From Flammula alnicola (taxonomy: Eukaryota; Basidiomycota; Agaricomycetes; Agaricales; Strophariaceae), in the NCBI GenBank assembly GCA_015499995.1, contig JADNRV010000189.1, forward strand, positions 30,519 to 94,518: DNA of 64,000 bases. Reading direction: 5' to 3'. Below the pieces are notes generated by a model. It did not search any database, was not told the origin of the DNA, and was given only the letters and a program-made list of their open reading frames with translations. A program made the position numbers and the translations under genes. This document shows, piece after piece, positions 20,700 through 34,480 of this stretch (position 1 is its first letter; every line of letters begins with the position of its first letter).

Positions 20700-23600
20700 C
20701 GTGTAGAACAGCTGATACCTAGACATTAGTGGACCGCATTGTAGGTGAGAGAATGAGATGTATTTGTAACTAATAGACGTTCATAGAGTTAAAGATTATA
20801 GATTATTGTTCCTCCTTCCCCTTGCATTCCCATCGCCTCTTCCCTTGTTATTACCCCAACCGCCCTGACTGGGATTGGCGTTGTTGATAAGGTTAGCGAC
20901 GTGCGTCGGCTCTACAGCAGGTAAGTTCAGGTCCCTCCATTGGGTCTGACCGTGCTTAAACGGGCTATCAAATTCTGCATCCTCCGACGGTCAAGAAATC
21001 AACCAGGCTTCCTCCGGTGAGGGCGGGGCTGATTGACATTATTGTGGTCACTGGGCGCGACCCCAAATGGAAAGGGACGGACTGCCGCCCTGATGTCTTT
21101 CAGCTCGTTAAGCAAGTTCTCTGCCAGATTAGGCGCAACGAGAAGAATTTAGAGAAGAGAAAGGAGATCGAGGAGTTGTCCGCTGAGTGGGACCGTGTTC
21201 ATGTCCTGCTCGAATTGCTGACGGTGCGCCTTCGTGTACTCAGTCCGAACTTGTTCCGGCAGAAGCTGTCCGCGACGTAGGGAAGGTCCGAGAGGCAGTA
21301 ACACTAGATGCAGATCAGTAACGTCTCGCTGTTCCTCACGATTGCTTCTGAACCAACGGACTGAGGTGAACAGGCCGAATGGTGGTATCTAACGGTGCAA
21401 CTATCCATCTTAGCACAAGCGGTCGCTGTCGTTGGTCCTTGGCCTTCACGTTCCATTCAGCTTGCACGATCCTTTCCTTTCTCCCTCTCTCTACATTCGA
21501 TCACCTTGTTTGTTTGAGCCGGATGACCAACGGCGAATCGAGCGATGAATTCGTTCCGTAAGACCTGCGCCAAGGCTTAAACCCGGGACCGCGTTTACAC
21601 CTGGTGTAGGGGCCTTGGAGAGGCCGTCAAACTTTAGTGGTTTACTTGACTCACGATCGTGGTTGAACTTACCACGACTCATCTTTAGATCCAGGTTAGG
21701 TTGATCATTGGTTGTTACCGCGCTCTTAGCGATGGGGGTACCGATATCGCCATCGACACTTCCATTCTGTGAAAGAAGGCCAGAACAGGTGCGAATCTTA
21801 TCTTATCTTGCATACGTTAGTTATGATTTAGATCGTCTTTGTCCCCAAGTATGCAATAGCGCCCCTCGAGAGGAAAGCAGGTCCGAAGCGCTCAAGCGGA
21901 AAGCTTTCTCCCAAGAACGAAACGAAGTTCAAAGACCGAAAGGACGAATACGGCAAGGATGTACGATGCTCCAGGCGTGAGTCATGACGTCTGTTTTGGC
22001 TTTCTTGCTGAGCCCAGAATCGTTCATCAGCAGCAATGGAAATCCAAGAAGTATGCAGTTGGGGTGCTCTCAATGTCGCCCTTTGTTGGGACCGGACGAC
22101 ATTGCATGGATAAGGAAGACGAGAATGGATAGATCTAGCGCCAGAGAACATGATGCCAGATTCGAGGCATTAACCGGTCTGCAAGGAGAACGTAAAGACT
22201 ATCTTCCCAGTTAAGTGCAGATTCCGCTCGATGCCAACAGCCTTATCTCTTTGTACAGTGCGCCGCCGAATGCAGAGTTCAAACTTGGAGACAGAGATGT
22301 AGGGCGGAAATCGGACATGAAGATGGAAGGTTTCATAGAGTAGGATATGCTTAGTGTCAACTATGGGAGAATTTGATGGAGTGCAGAGAAAAGAGACAAA
22401 GGAACGATTGGTTGTGGGATGGTCTCCCTCCTTGGATACGACGGCTTAAAAATTCCGTCCCACCGCCTTGGAGATGTTTAAATGTAAATCTGGGCGCCCC
22501 ACAGCCAGATCCGAATACTTGATAGAGTTGTGTATGTTGAGATTCTGCGCTCCACTTCTTTTACTAGTACATAAAATAAAGGCTAGGCCTTAAGGTGCCT
22601 TTTTCATTCGATGCATTCTGAATCAAGAGCGTTGCATATAATGAAAACGGGAAGCATTTATTTATTGGATATACGAATGTATGCAACTCCACGTAAATTG
22701 CGCAGATACGACGGAGTTGGATTCCAGTTTCGCAATGCATTTTCTTGTTGGAACGACTATCTGACAATAATAATTCCACCATAGATCTCCCGGTGCCTTG
22801 GATTGAAGTTTTATATTTTAGGGAATGTGCTATCATAGACGATACCTAATTTAGTTGTTCGCCGACTCGTATAGCTCCTCCGGGTTTCGAGGTTAGTCCA
22901 GCAAAGGCCAAAGCTCCATTGAGAATCACGCCGAATCTGTGCAGTCTTCCTACATTCCTACCTAACTCCCAACATCATTTAAAGCTGTTTAACCGATTCT
23001 CCGCTGCGACTTCTCACCTATGTAGAGGGCTAAATTTAAAAAATTGGAGATGAGTCGACGAATTAGGATCCCAATTTGTCACGGAGTTTTACATACCGCT
23101 CCAATATGGCTTGCCTGCCTGTGGTTATCGTGGTTAAGTAGCGGAGGGCCTAGAAATCGGCCAATCATGAAGACACTATATCTAGACATAGCCCTTTTAG
23201 AGAGTTCGTTCCTCGTTCCCTACAGCGTCGAATGGTGGTTTTTTTGCAGACGTTTTGGGGTTCTTTCGAAAACAGCATGAGATAGCCTAGAAAAAAACTC
23301 GAAGGCCGGATCGTCTCAGCGCCTTGAGCGCTTATAACCTGCTTCTTTTGTTGACCAAGTTATTTGGATCGTCGAAGGACCGATGGCGATCGAGAAAAAG
23401 AATCATCGAATGCGAGGAGTGGTAAGGAAAACACCCAGATAGTGAGTCATTCTTAGTCGTGCAAGTATCATTGACTCCTGCACGACTTGTCGTTCGAGAA
23501 AAATCTAGAAAGTACCATTAATAATTATTCGCAAGCCTGAACGCAGACTCACGAGTGTCTTATACTAGTCTAAATCATGGTCTGTTCAGGATGCGTCTTT

Positions 23601-23906
23601 TTTGACCTGAGTTCGTAAGAATTCTGGATCAGGACAGGGGAGTGCCAAATGCGATGCAAAAGCTTGAGAAAAGCGGGATGAAGTTCCGGCATTTGGAACG
23701 ATTTGTACAATTTCTGGAAGATATTGGCAATGTGTTCGATATATCTTACCGAGGACAAGTAAAAAAAGTGAGCGCGGAGACAAGACAGGAAGAGTAAGGT
23801 CGAGTCAAGGTAGGGAGCACAGCCACCTGATTTGTAAGTCCGACCGATCTTATCGAAATTTTTGTTTAGCGTTGATGACCATCGATTCGACTTGCTCTCT
23901 ACAACC
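20700..23906. other. Gene-poor region with coding remnants
   Basis: Fragments look coding, for example TALTGIGVVDKVSDVRRLYS ending at a possible donor near 20918, and an open frame at 21017-21280 (CRPDVFQLVKQVLCQIRRNE, LSAEWDRVHVLLELL). No start codon or continuous splice model links them. The remainder to 23906 shows no supported gene and ends in the promoter of the ABCF gene. Confidence 0.35.
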
Positions 23907-26391
23907 ATGCCTCCCTCCGCCTCAAAACAAAAACGCCTCGCAGAGAAAGCTGCAAAGAAGAGTGCTTCTATTGCCACCGGCGATGATTCACCTTCCAACT
24001 CCACCCCAGCAGGCTCGGTATACGGTGCAAGCACTCCGCTTACCAGTATGAGCGGTCTGAACAGCAAGGCGGGCAGTCAAGAAGATCTTCTATCCATGGC
24101 AAAACTGAACATGGCGACCGATAGGTATGTTTAACATCTGTTCCACATTCGATTTCATTAACACCTCAAACAGGAGCGCCGCAGGAGTGCTTGTTTCTGA
24201 CGCCAAAGGTCGTGATATCAAAATCGACCAATATACCCTGTCTTTCCATGGACGTCTTCTCATTGAAGGCGCAGAGATTGCCCTGAACTATGGGCAGAGA
24301 TATGGTCTTCTGGGCGAAAACGGTTCTGGAAAGGTGCGCTTATTTCATCCAATCTATCAATCCAGTCGCTCATAGATCCTGTTGCGATAATGTTTTCAGT
24401 CGACATTTTTGCAATCCATCGCCGAACGTGATATCGAAATCCCAGAGCACATCGATATCTACATTGTTCGTGGCGAAGCGGAGCCTTCGGAAGTTAACGC
24501 TGTCGATTTCATTGTCGCATCCGCCAAGGCCAAGGTGGCGCGCCTTGAGGCTTATATCGAGGAACTATCCGTGGCAGACAGCGTCGATGAATCTGCTCTC
24601 GACATGGCGTATGAAGAGCTCGAGGAGATGGATCCCTCTACATTTGAGGCGAAAGCTGGAAGTATCCTTCACGGTTTGGGATTCACACCGGCTATGATGA
24701 AGAAACCCACCAAAGACATGAGTGGTGGATGGCGTATGCGTGTCGCTCTCGCCCGAGCACTGTTCGTCAAGCCCCATCTCTTACTCCTCGACGAGCCGAC
24801 CAACCACTTGGATCTGGGAGCCGTCGTCTGGCTGGAAGCGTATCTATCAACATACAACCACATCTTGGTTATCACGTCCCATTCACAGGATTTCATGGAC
24901 TCCGTTTGCACGAACATCATGGATCTCACGAACAAGAAGAAATTGGTTTACTACGCTGGTAATTACTCGGCCTACGTCAAGACGAAAGCTGAGAACGACG
25001 TCAACCAAATGAAGGCGTACCACAAACAACAAGAGGAGATCGCCCATATTAAAAAGTAAGCCCTTCTTCTCTCCTCCGTCGTTCGGGTTCTGACGGCCAT
25101 GACAGATTCATCGCATCAGCTGGTACATATGCTAACCTCGTCAGGCAAGCCAAGTCGAAGCAGAAGATCATCGACAAGATGGAGGCAGCTGGTCTCATTG
25201 AGAAGATCGAGGCCGGAAAGGCTCTACGGTATGTTCCATCCGAGTTCGCGTATCTATCCTCAACTGATCGTTATTTAGATTCAACTTCGAGGATATCCGC
25301 AAGCTACCTCCTCCTATCATCGCCTTCGACGATGTTGCCTTCTCATATTCTGGAAAGAAGGAGGATTATCTATACCAACACATCTCGTTCGGTATCGAGT
25401 ACGTCTCTCCTGTCAGTTATTATTAGAACGCGCCTCTGAACATCTCTTAGCATGGACTCACGAATCGCCATCCTCGGTGCGAACGGAACCGGCAAATCAA
25501 CACTCCTTCACCTCATTACCGGCGCGCTCCAACCCTGCGAAGGAACCATCTCGAAGCACTCCGCTCTCAAACTGGCAAAGTATTCGCAGCACTCTGCTGA
25601 CCAACTCCCATACGACAAGAGTCCCATTGAGTACTTCCAGTCTCTTTTCAGCCAGAAGTACCCCGAGAAGGACATTATGGTAGGCGGCTCCGGACTTTCT
25701 TTCGTGCATGATTACGGTAACTAATTCCTTCCCTGTGTCTAGGCATGGCGTGCACAGCTTGGACGTTTCGGTCTTTCAGGATCACATCAAACTGCGCCTA
25801 TCAAACAACTTTCCGACGGTCTTCGTAACCGGTAAGTTTTTTTTTCTTGAGATGGGAGATGGCATCATCTCACTTTATTTCTAGTGTCGTCTTCGCTCAA
25901 CTTGCGATGGAGCATCCGCACATCCTGCTTCTGGGTTAGTTGTTATATCCTATCGTTTTTAATTATTTGCTAACGCTCCGTTAGACGAACCTACTAACCA
26001 TTTGGACATGGAGTCCATCGATGCGCTAGCGCGGGCCATCAAAGAGTTCGAGGGTGGAGTCGTAATTGTCTCCCACGACTTCCGTACGTTTCTCATCACC
26101 GTGATCGGCTGACGATTTATTGACACCATTTTTTTTCTCTTCTCCTCGCAGGTCTCATCAGCCAAGTCGCCGAGGATTTATGGGAAGTGGGGAACAAGAC
26201 CATCACTAACCTGACCAAGCAAGATATCAGCATCATCGACTATAAGAAGAATTTGGTTCGACAAAGTGCGTATTTCTGATACTGATGTTGTGCCGACGGC
26301 CGGTTGACCTGCTCTCTCCATTATTCTAGGTAATGCTGCCATCGAGAAGGCTAAGCTCTTCTCCAAGACCGCCCCCAAGGGAAAGACATAA
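23907..26391 (+). CDS. ARB1: ABCF ATPase, ARB1-type ribosome biogenesis factor
   Basis: Eleven exons: 23907-24124, 24174-24333, 24400-25055, 25106-25228, 25279-25398, 25451-25679, 25743-25831, 25885-25934, 25985-26083, 26152-26265 and 26330-26391. All introns are 49-68 bp GT-AG, and the joined frame gives 639 residues. There are two ABC cassettes and no membrane segments. The first has Walker A GENGSGKS, signature MSGGWRMR and Walker [13 protein letters not shown]. The second has [32 protein letters not shown] and [20 protein letters not shown]. The linker [15 protein letters not shown] and the [11 protein letters not shown]-terminus match yeast Arb1/human ABCF2, an essential soluble ATPase in 40S and 60S ribosome maturation. 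This gene anchors the housekeeping part of the window. Confidence 0.95.
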
Positions 26392-29160
26392 ACGAGCTGC
26401 GACAATCACACCGAGCCGTTGAGTTATCACGGTTCGCACCCTAGAGTTAGTCTGGTCCTCGTCTCGCCCGCATCGGTTTTTCAACACATCGTGTCTCACC
26501 TCCGTAGCAATGTAGTCCATCAACCATCCTGCATAACGTCTCATACATATCATTGTACAGTACCCAAATGTAGTGTTTGAAATCCCCGCCTACGCACTCG
26601 TTCTTTGGAAACCTTCATTCGCTTCGTTTCGTTTTGTTTGTCTTTCATGTAATCTCTCATTTTTCACCATAGCATGCCCATAGACAATTCGTATAGAAGT
26701 TGCAGCTTTTTTCGTAGCCTCGTTGCCTCTTGCTTACTACATTCACGCACGTTATATTCCTGCTTGACCCCTACTGAGGTTATGTTTCTTCGGTTGCCAG
26801 TCCCGGTCATCGTCGATGCTGCAGTCGGCTGGAAGACGTCGTGAATGGACGTAATGAACCACGTGACCACGTTGAACGGATTACCGCGAATCCGGCTCGT
26901 CAATAGTTGGTCAATAGTCCCGTAGTCCCACTGGTTCCTGCTCCTCCATCGTCGACGTCTGTCATCATTGTTCGTGTCAAGCCGCGAAATAAGGCGTTAT
27001 CTGATATAATTGTCCCAGAATAAAACTTTCGGCGCGTTCTTTATGTAACTGGGGCGTCACCTCGCACGGCACTAGTAAGTTCCGCAAGACGTTTTCTCCT
27101 GTTTTCTCAGTTCTGCGCCAGGTGGTGGCACACCTCGATCTTCTCCGAGGGAATTCTGAATCTGTTTTTCTCTCACCTCATCTTGCTTTCCTAAATTAAC
27201 GCGTCAGTGTATCACAGTATTGCCTTGTTTTCTGCTATGAACATGTCAGGCTCGACAATATGGCCACCCATGCGGCAGATTTTCTATGTCCTTTCATCCT
27301 GACTTTCTGTCTATAATGTGATAATCAAGTTATCATTAAACTCAAGATCGAAACAGAGGCTGAAATTGGGTATTTTCTGGGTATCAGGATCTACTGGAAT
27401 CTCGCAGCTTGGCCTGACCCGCAAAGCGAGGAACTCCTTCCCGTGACAGTGGAATGCGGCCTTGGATCCTTGTCAACGAGGGTCGGGGGTGAGGCGTTTA
27501 ACTTCTGGTGAGTTCCGAATGGACTTTGCCGCCATGGTTCGATAAATGACTTCGGTGGTGTAACCGAGCTTTAGTCATGAGAACGATGCGAAATTGATCG
27601 TCTTCGAGTTGGTGCCACCCATGTCTTCGATGACAGATGTGCTCCGTCCACATTATGCTCCTCGATCTACACTCGACTGCCAATGCCAGCCGATATGAAT
27701 AATTACCTTCAAGAAGTTTCAAGTGCAGCATTGTTTAGTACGTAGTAAACGATCCTATCATTTTTCGTTCGGACTCACTACTGATTATCCTTCTCTGTTT
27801 TTATTTTCAGAACATGTCCACCTCTATTTTGATCCATGTTGGTACATCGGTTACGGTCGTGCAACCCAAAAAATATAATAAACCCCTTCTAGACTGGTTC
27901 TACGCGTTTTTACTTACGTAGTTGACACCTTTGTACGAGCGTTAGCACTCCCGGTCGTCCGAGTTATTTATTTCGTGTGGCAGATGTTAGTACATAGCTT
28001 CGTCTTGAAAAGCCCGTGCTTCGTGCCGTCTACAAGATTTGCGCAGAAAACTAACTTCCGTGTAATTTACTCTGCTCGAAGAACGAGATTTGTCTAAGTA
28101 TATCGAAGGCTATTCAAATTTGACATGTTTCCGAATGTCACCGCAAATTTTTCATGTATTCTATAAGGAGGCATTCAACAAAGTTGCATATACCTCGCTC
28201 TACTGTATTGAAATCCTGGTTCTCCGACTCCATGATTTGTGGCTGGTTCTATTGAACGAAACCTTGCTCGACCTCCGGCAATGGGCGAGGATATATGTAA
28301 ACAACGAACGACGACTGCCCATACAATGATAGTAAATGTATAATCAAGACCTCTCCTACGCCCGTTTCGGTTTCATCTCGACGGTGTCAAACGGAGGATC
28401 TGACTGATCTTGCGTCCGGTAAAACGTATCCTTCAGGTTGCCTTGAGGGAACTTCTGATACATAGAATACTTATTTGATCATCCAGATGCCGCCTTGCAC
28501 TCTTACATGTATGCGGAAGGACATAGTAAGTTTCAATCGAGCGTCTGGCAACAGGCATGCAAGAAGGCGCAACTTGAAAGATTGTGATATGCATGCATGT
28601 ACTGTATATCTGTATTTACCGTGTATGTATGGTCTCTAAGGACTACGGTGATGCACTTACCGGTTGTTGTGTGCGTCCTGAAACGCCGATTGTGCTACGA
28701 ATTCAAAAAGGAAAGTACAAAGAAAAAACCATCGAGTGCATACCACACTTGCTCTCTGTAACCCTCCGTATCTCGTTGCTCTATCTTTCGATCACGCACA
28801 GTACATACTGAAGGGAATAGAGACCGGGGGCAGAATATTTTCATTTACGAGCCTGGTGGACGCGATCACGACGTCAGAGGTATCTATGCGCCCACACACA
28901 CACATGGATACAGGATATACATGTATTCTAAGTAAGCACTTCGAGGGTCCCAGGGATTAATTATGGCATATGCGTGCATCGAGACTCGAAGACCCTTTTG
29001 CACATGTATAGACTCGTGAAGCTCAGAAGTGCCCATCCGTCAACGGGCATCAATTTCCTGTCTTGAGGTGTCGCGGGGTGCAGACCTTAAGCTCCGAGGC
29101 CAACCAAGTCATCGAACGATATACATATGGAGATTAAATAAATACATCGTACATTGATGT
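26392..29160. other. 2.8-kb region without recognised gene
   Basis: AT-rich sequence between the 3' ends of the ABCF and PP4 genes, which converge here. Short frames exist (for example 28090-28329), but none has splice support, codon regularity or family resemblance. A short CA tract lies near 28892-28905. Confidence 0.45.
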
Positions 29161-30944
29161 CTATAGAAAGTAATCCGCAGGTGGTCGTTTCGCTGGTATC
29201 GATTTCACGTCCTAAAAAAAGTGGGAAGATGGTCTGTAAGTCAAATCGTAATCGCAATTTCGACAAAGACGGATAAAGTGGTTTCCAGAAGAGCACGGAA
29301 GTTGGCGGTGTATGTAACTAATGAATGGAGACTTACCACGGCAGCGTGATGGAACACTTTATATTCTTGTGCCAGATGTTCGTCGAGTTCCAAAATCGAC
29401 GCGACATTCCCGCACCTATAGAAGGAGAAGAGAAATATTCAGTATATAATTCGTTAATACCTTTAAAACTCGTCCAAAATAGTAGGGAAAAAATCGACTA
29501 CAGCAGAAGAAAATATAATCGGAGGTGCGAGGATTATCGGTAGCAGTAATTTAAGCAACATCACGCAGATAACGTGTTTGGACATGTGGCGTCGAAACAA
29601 AAGATAGAAGAAGGGCGTCAAGATAACGGACGTAAAAAACACCAAAACGTAAAGGTCTGCTTTGCCGAATGCTGAAATGAATGCAAAAAAGGGGTGACAT
29701 ACCGATAACAGTAATTCGGTGCGCTCCAAACAGTGACGATCGTTTGATCGAACATGAGTTTGTAACCCTCCATGGCGAGCTGATGAGCTCGCGCTATCAG
29801 GTCGATAGCGTTATTATGCGCGAAGGCTTTTGTAATGTCGGCGCCGAACAAGAACCCGGCACCACGAGGCGATAGTCCCCACCCAGAAATATCTTGAAAA
29901 TACCCAAAATCAGCAAGCCCGGTCACCGTACTGACTGGCACAAAAGGTGTGGGAGGGCTCACCGTCAGGATCGGACCAAAGAAGGTCACACATTGGCCCA
30001 TCGTGGGGGACTTCCTGCTTGCGGTCGATTGCACGGATCTAAGGGATAATAAAAAAGAGAAGAGATAGGGCAAGTTGAGTACATTGAACGACATGACGGG
30101 ACAGGTGACCCCTCCATCCATCACAAGCCAAACGAATCGGTACTGCACCTGATCAATGGTCTGCAAATTCGGGCTTAAGCCGCCATGAACGCAGAACACC
30201 CGACCATCGACGATCGCGCCCAAGGCGAGGTAGTCAAACACCTCGCAGCACCACCGCCAGACGTTGCTACTCCCATACTTGCGCTGGCACTCGTCGTAGA
30301 ACCCGTACACCTGCGTGATCTGCCGCGACTCGTGGTTGCCTCGAATGAGGGTTATTCGTTCGGGATATCGGACCTTCAGCGCGAGCAACAACAGGAATGT
30401 TTCGACGCTGTAAAAACCCCGATCAACAAAGTCACCTAGATTGAATGATAATAATACATAAATGAGCGTTAGTCCGGACAGTGGGAGGGTCAGACTAGGC
30501 AAAGGAAGGCCTAAACTGCCAAACAGTATCACGTAAAGGAGAAGAGACGTACCCATGAAGAGATAGTTCGTCTCTGGACAAAAGCCTCCCATCTTGAACA
30601 ACTCCATTAGATCGAAAAATTGCCCATGGATGTCTCCACAAATCTAAGGTGGGCGCCACAGTAATTACCGGACGACAGCCCAGGAACAGGATGATGACAG
30701 AATTTGGGAAGAACGCGAGCGGGAAAGGTAGCAATCAGGCACAAAGAAAATGATTGTATCATGGGTGGGCTAATCCCAAACGCACCGTCACGGGCGAATC
30801 AACGACCTGAACGTTCCCCTCCTCTATGAGAATCTCACGCGCTTTGAGACATAGCCTCTTCACTTGTTCCTCTGAGATTGGTTCGCACCGCGTTAATTGC
30901 TCTATCTGTCTGCACGGAACAAGGAGTTCGGTAGGCGACGGCAT
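29161..30944 (-). CDS. Serine/threonine phosphatase PP4 catalytic subunit
   Basis: Seven exons (30944-30786, 30643-30553, 30435-30149, 30038-29963, 29892-29703, 29415-29337, 29211-29161) join in frame to 310 residues, close to the 307 of human PP4c. All metal and catalytic motifs are present: [69 protein letters not shown] and [12 protein letters not shown]. The C-terminus ADYFL carries the methylatable leucine of the PP2A/PP4/PP6 group. [20 protein letters not shown] at the N-terminus and [20 protein letters not shown] identify PP4 (yeast Pph3) rather than PP2A. It acts with regulatory subunits in DNA-damage checkpoint recovery. Introns of 70-287 bp are longer than in neighbouring genes. Confidence 0.95.
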
Positions 30945-31576
30945 ATATTCGCGAGTAGCAGCGAGGCCGGAAGTAGGTTTTGCGGTTGCGATGTAGTTCC
31001 AGGAGGCGGTACAGGAAAGTGTAGTAAAGATGAGATATAGTTCCGTAAGAGGCTGTCGTTTTGATGATCGAAACTAGTTTTGCTCACTTGTCCAAATCGC
31101 TCGGCATCTCTGCAAGTTTTTTTTTATCTCGAAATCTGTATATGATGGCGAGTCAAGAGGCGGAGGAACGTGTAAGCGCCGGTATGGTGGTGGTAGTGGT
31201 ACAAGTTGAAGAAAGCATCACGTCGGCTCATTGCTTCTTTCGGACCGGCCGTAAAGTCACGTCTCGTCTCACCATCCAGAAAAGCAGGGTATCAATCCGC
31301 GAGCCGATTTATATAACAGTGAGTTTAGTACATGCATCAGTAGTATATATATAACAAATGAGGGGTGTTTATCGAAAGCAAGAAGCAACAATTGGCGCAA
31401 GTAGTAAAGAAATCCGACGACAAAGGTACACAATACAGGGTACTAGTAGAAATGAAATGAATAGTAATGAGTAGTAGCGCATGCTTAAGTGACCCAACAA
31501 CAGACAATGGAGATCTATGTGACAAATTGAAGAGAGAGGAAAAAGAGAGGACAATGCAGCCAGAAAGTTACAATGT
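30945..31576. other. Intergenic
   Basis: Promoter side of PP4 and downstream region of the zinc-finger gene. No gene recognised. Confidence 0.4.
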
Positions 31577-33080
31577 TCACACCAACGCCGTGCCGACACC
31601 TTTCCGCATACCACTCTCGCCTTTCCACGCACCATGCCCGAGACCCAGCGACTGGTGGTACGGATAATCCGTCGGCAATGGCTGCGGGTGGTGAATGTAT
31701 GGCGAAGCATTGTGCGACTGCGAGTGGCGGTCGTCTCGCCTAATAAGCCGGGCATCTTGGATCGGCGCCAGGATTGGCGGGGGCGACTCGAAGCGTCCAC
31801 CTCCCTGCATATTCGCGTACCCATTGTGGATAAGATGCGATTGGGAGCCCATGTGTGCGCTGCCCATCCCCGAGTGGTCGGCGATCAAGCTGCTAGAATG
31901 ATGATTATACTGGTGGGCTTCGTCGTGGAACACCGGGTATGTCGGGGTGGGCGGGCCTGAGGTATGGGAAGACACGGACTGCGAAGAAGCGGGGGAAGCA
32001 GGACCAGCACTCGAGGGCTGATTCTGGGAGTACGTCGATTGCGGGTGCGAGATGTGGGAGATCGAGTGGCGCGAGGAGATCGACGCGGGCGAGTTGCCGC
32101 GGTTCTGGTGGTGGTGCATGGGGTGATTGTTGTTGTTGCCGTTGTTGAAGTGTCATGCGAACTGGAATACGAAGAAAACGAATTTGCGTTCGTCGAGCTG
32201 TTTGAGGAATGCGAGAGGGGGTCGTGTGGACGTACGTGAATCCGGCGCCTTGCGATTGTTCTTGATAGGTAGAGGTGCCGCTGCGATATGAATAGTTTTG
32301 GTTGTTGGAGAGAGCCATTCCCTGCGACGACATCGGGATGATATGGTGGTTTGAGGAATACGATGCCTCCGGAGACGCAGAAGACGACGAGCGGTCGGAC
32401 GCGGCGTCCATGCGAGAATTCGGTAGTGGCAACGTTGCCGTTGCTGGTAAGGTCGCCTGCGCGAGCGGAGGGGGAGAGTCTGGCGGGCTCGAATGGTGGC
32501 TGTAAATTCGCGCAGGCTCTAGCGGTGGTGGGGACGACAATGAAGGAGGAGCGGAAGGTGGCTCTTGCGATACGGCGACACTGCTAGCCTTCTTTCCGTT
32601 CGCGCCTCGCGACGCTGAGGCACGCGTTGAGCTCCGCCTCGAGCCAGGAGACAAATGGATACGGTAGCTGGAGAAGACAAGACGTATCGCATTAGCATGA
32701 GTTACGGTCCCTATACCTCACTGCCCCTGCCAAGTTTCAACACAAAGAAACGCGACTCACTGTTGTTGCAAGTTATCCTGACGCGAGCAGCGCGTTTCGC
32801 AGCCAGGGAAAGGGCATTTGTGGTTCCTCTCGCCAGTGTGGACCCTAGAGTGGCGAGCTAGGTGGCCGCTGGTAGTAAACGCGCGGTCGCATGTCCCGCA
32901 GACATGTTTCTTTTTTGCAGCGGGACCAGAGGAAGCAGAGGAACTTTGAGGACTCTGATGCTGAGAGGCCGGGGACAGTGGAGGGGAAGAAGTAGTGGAC
33001 GAGTCAGGGAGGTATTGGGCGTTTGTAAATTGGGAATGATAGAACTGAGTTCCGAGATGTTTAGATTCGGCGCGAGGCAT
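31577..33080 (-). CDS. C2H2 zinc-finger regulator, NRG1-like
   Basis: ATG at 33080; intron 32760-32668 (93 bp) splits the second finger (DNLQQ then HYRIHLSPGSRR). Two C2H2 fingers, HVCGTCDRAFTTSGHLARHS and then HKCPFPGCETRCSRQDNLQQ H, closely match the DNA-binding domain of yeast Nrg1/Nrg2, glucose-dependent repressors. The remainder is a Ser/Pro/His/Asn-rich low-complexity tail (SRHSISHISHPQSTYSQNQP, HHPQPLPTDYPYHQ). Near 32150-32220 the reading frame changes. An intron starting GTACGT (about 32235) brings in a Ser/Thr-rich frame, but that frame must shift once more to reach the final frame at 32119-31577. Either an extra intron is missed or a one-base indel exists there. Target genes are unknown. 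Confidence 0.75.
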
Positions 33081-34478
33081 GGTTCCGAGCAAGGGTGGAT
33101 GAGAGGGATTTGTGGACCTTAGGGAAGGAAGGAACGGGCTGAAAATATAGACACAGTTATGAGGAGATGCGCACTTGTTTGTCTTGGCGCATGTGAATCT
33201 AGACAAAGGGCTGAGTTTAGACTTTTTTACACTCTACTGTTTTTGGAACATACAAATAATAAAATATCATTCTCCTCTTTCGGCGCAAATCCGTATACAT
33301 CGAAGTCCCCAAATCTGGGGCACGTGGCAACCGCCCGTCTGTCTGTCTGCTTATCTTCCTCTGCTTCTCTGGCCGTCCCAGACACATTGCCCTCACAGGC
33401 ACCACAACAAATACACGTAAAAAAATACATTCTAGCGTGCATCACCATCCCCTGTCCAACTCTGCCAGAATGTTGGCTTACATACGCCATTCCCCCATCC
33501 GTTTTAGGCCGAGCCTTTTGCCCCCTGTGCAAAGCTTTGCTCTAGATCTGGATCCCGCCAGATGGATGAAAAGTAATTCTGACATAAACATCTCCGTAAA
33601 GTCATATCTGGTCTGCGGCGGCTCCCTGGAGAACTCCGATCAGTCTTCACGGCTTCGATCAATTCAATCTCTTGATATTACCCTTTTCCCACCACCAACT
33701 TTTTGATCAGGAGGTGTAATTACTCGCATTTTTTTGGGCGTGCCACTAGTCTTGTTCAGGTAGCCTTCGCTAATCTGCACGGCACCGACAAAAAAGTCGT
33801 GGTTACCGCCAGTCCAGTGCGTTTGAGAACTGTATTATGAAAAACAAATCATGATCGATATAGCGCAGCCTCGAAGAGGACAAAGCAGCTCTCGTTGCAT
33901 CAACGCGACTCATCCAGGTTTCATCGTATTTGTTTTTCAAAAAAGAAAGAAGATATCGAAACGCCATACATGTACCCGAAATATTCGGAATCGCCGCTAA
34001 ATTTACCTACCGGTGCTGTCTGTCACCAGGAGGAACTTGTCCAAAGATCGGTGATTGGCGCCGTGATGGGGACTCAGAACCCGCGGCCGTATTGGAGATG
34101 GGTAATGGAGCGAAGAGAGCCACTTTTTCCAATAATCAAGTAATATATCAAAGGATATCACTCTCGATCGGTCCTAGCACTAGAATCATGCAAATGATAA
34201 TGGCGGCCAGTAGTGCATGCCGCCCAAGGCAAAAGCATTTAGACCGCAGTTGTTCACTTGTTTTCGTGAAGAACACATTGACCGCACTCTGGTAAAACAT
34301 CCGAAACATCCGCTCGACCACACATGCCCTTTGCAGTGGATTGTATGCAGTTGCGTTTTTTTTTTCGATTGGAAAGCTGCGTCTCAAATAAGGTGTTAAT
34401 ACAGCGGTTCCGGTAGACCGACGCACGTCGGTTATGAAGTGGCGGAGCTTCGTCGCTGTTCAGTATCACGTACCCACA
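33081..34478. other. Upstream region of the zinc-finger gene
   Basis: The long leader side of the NRG1-like gene, with no supported gene. A minus-strand frame at 34148-34426 contains AYNPLQRACVVERMFRMF, faintly like the C-terminal DDE segment of PIF/Harbinger transposases, but too short and degenerate to call. Confidence 0.35.
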
Positions 34479-34480
34479 TA

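Noticed and set aside
34148..34426. PIF/Harbinger transposase fragment
   Set aside because: Only one weak motif-like stretch (NPLQRACVVERMF) on the minus strand, with no DDE residues or TIRs.
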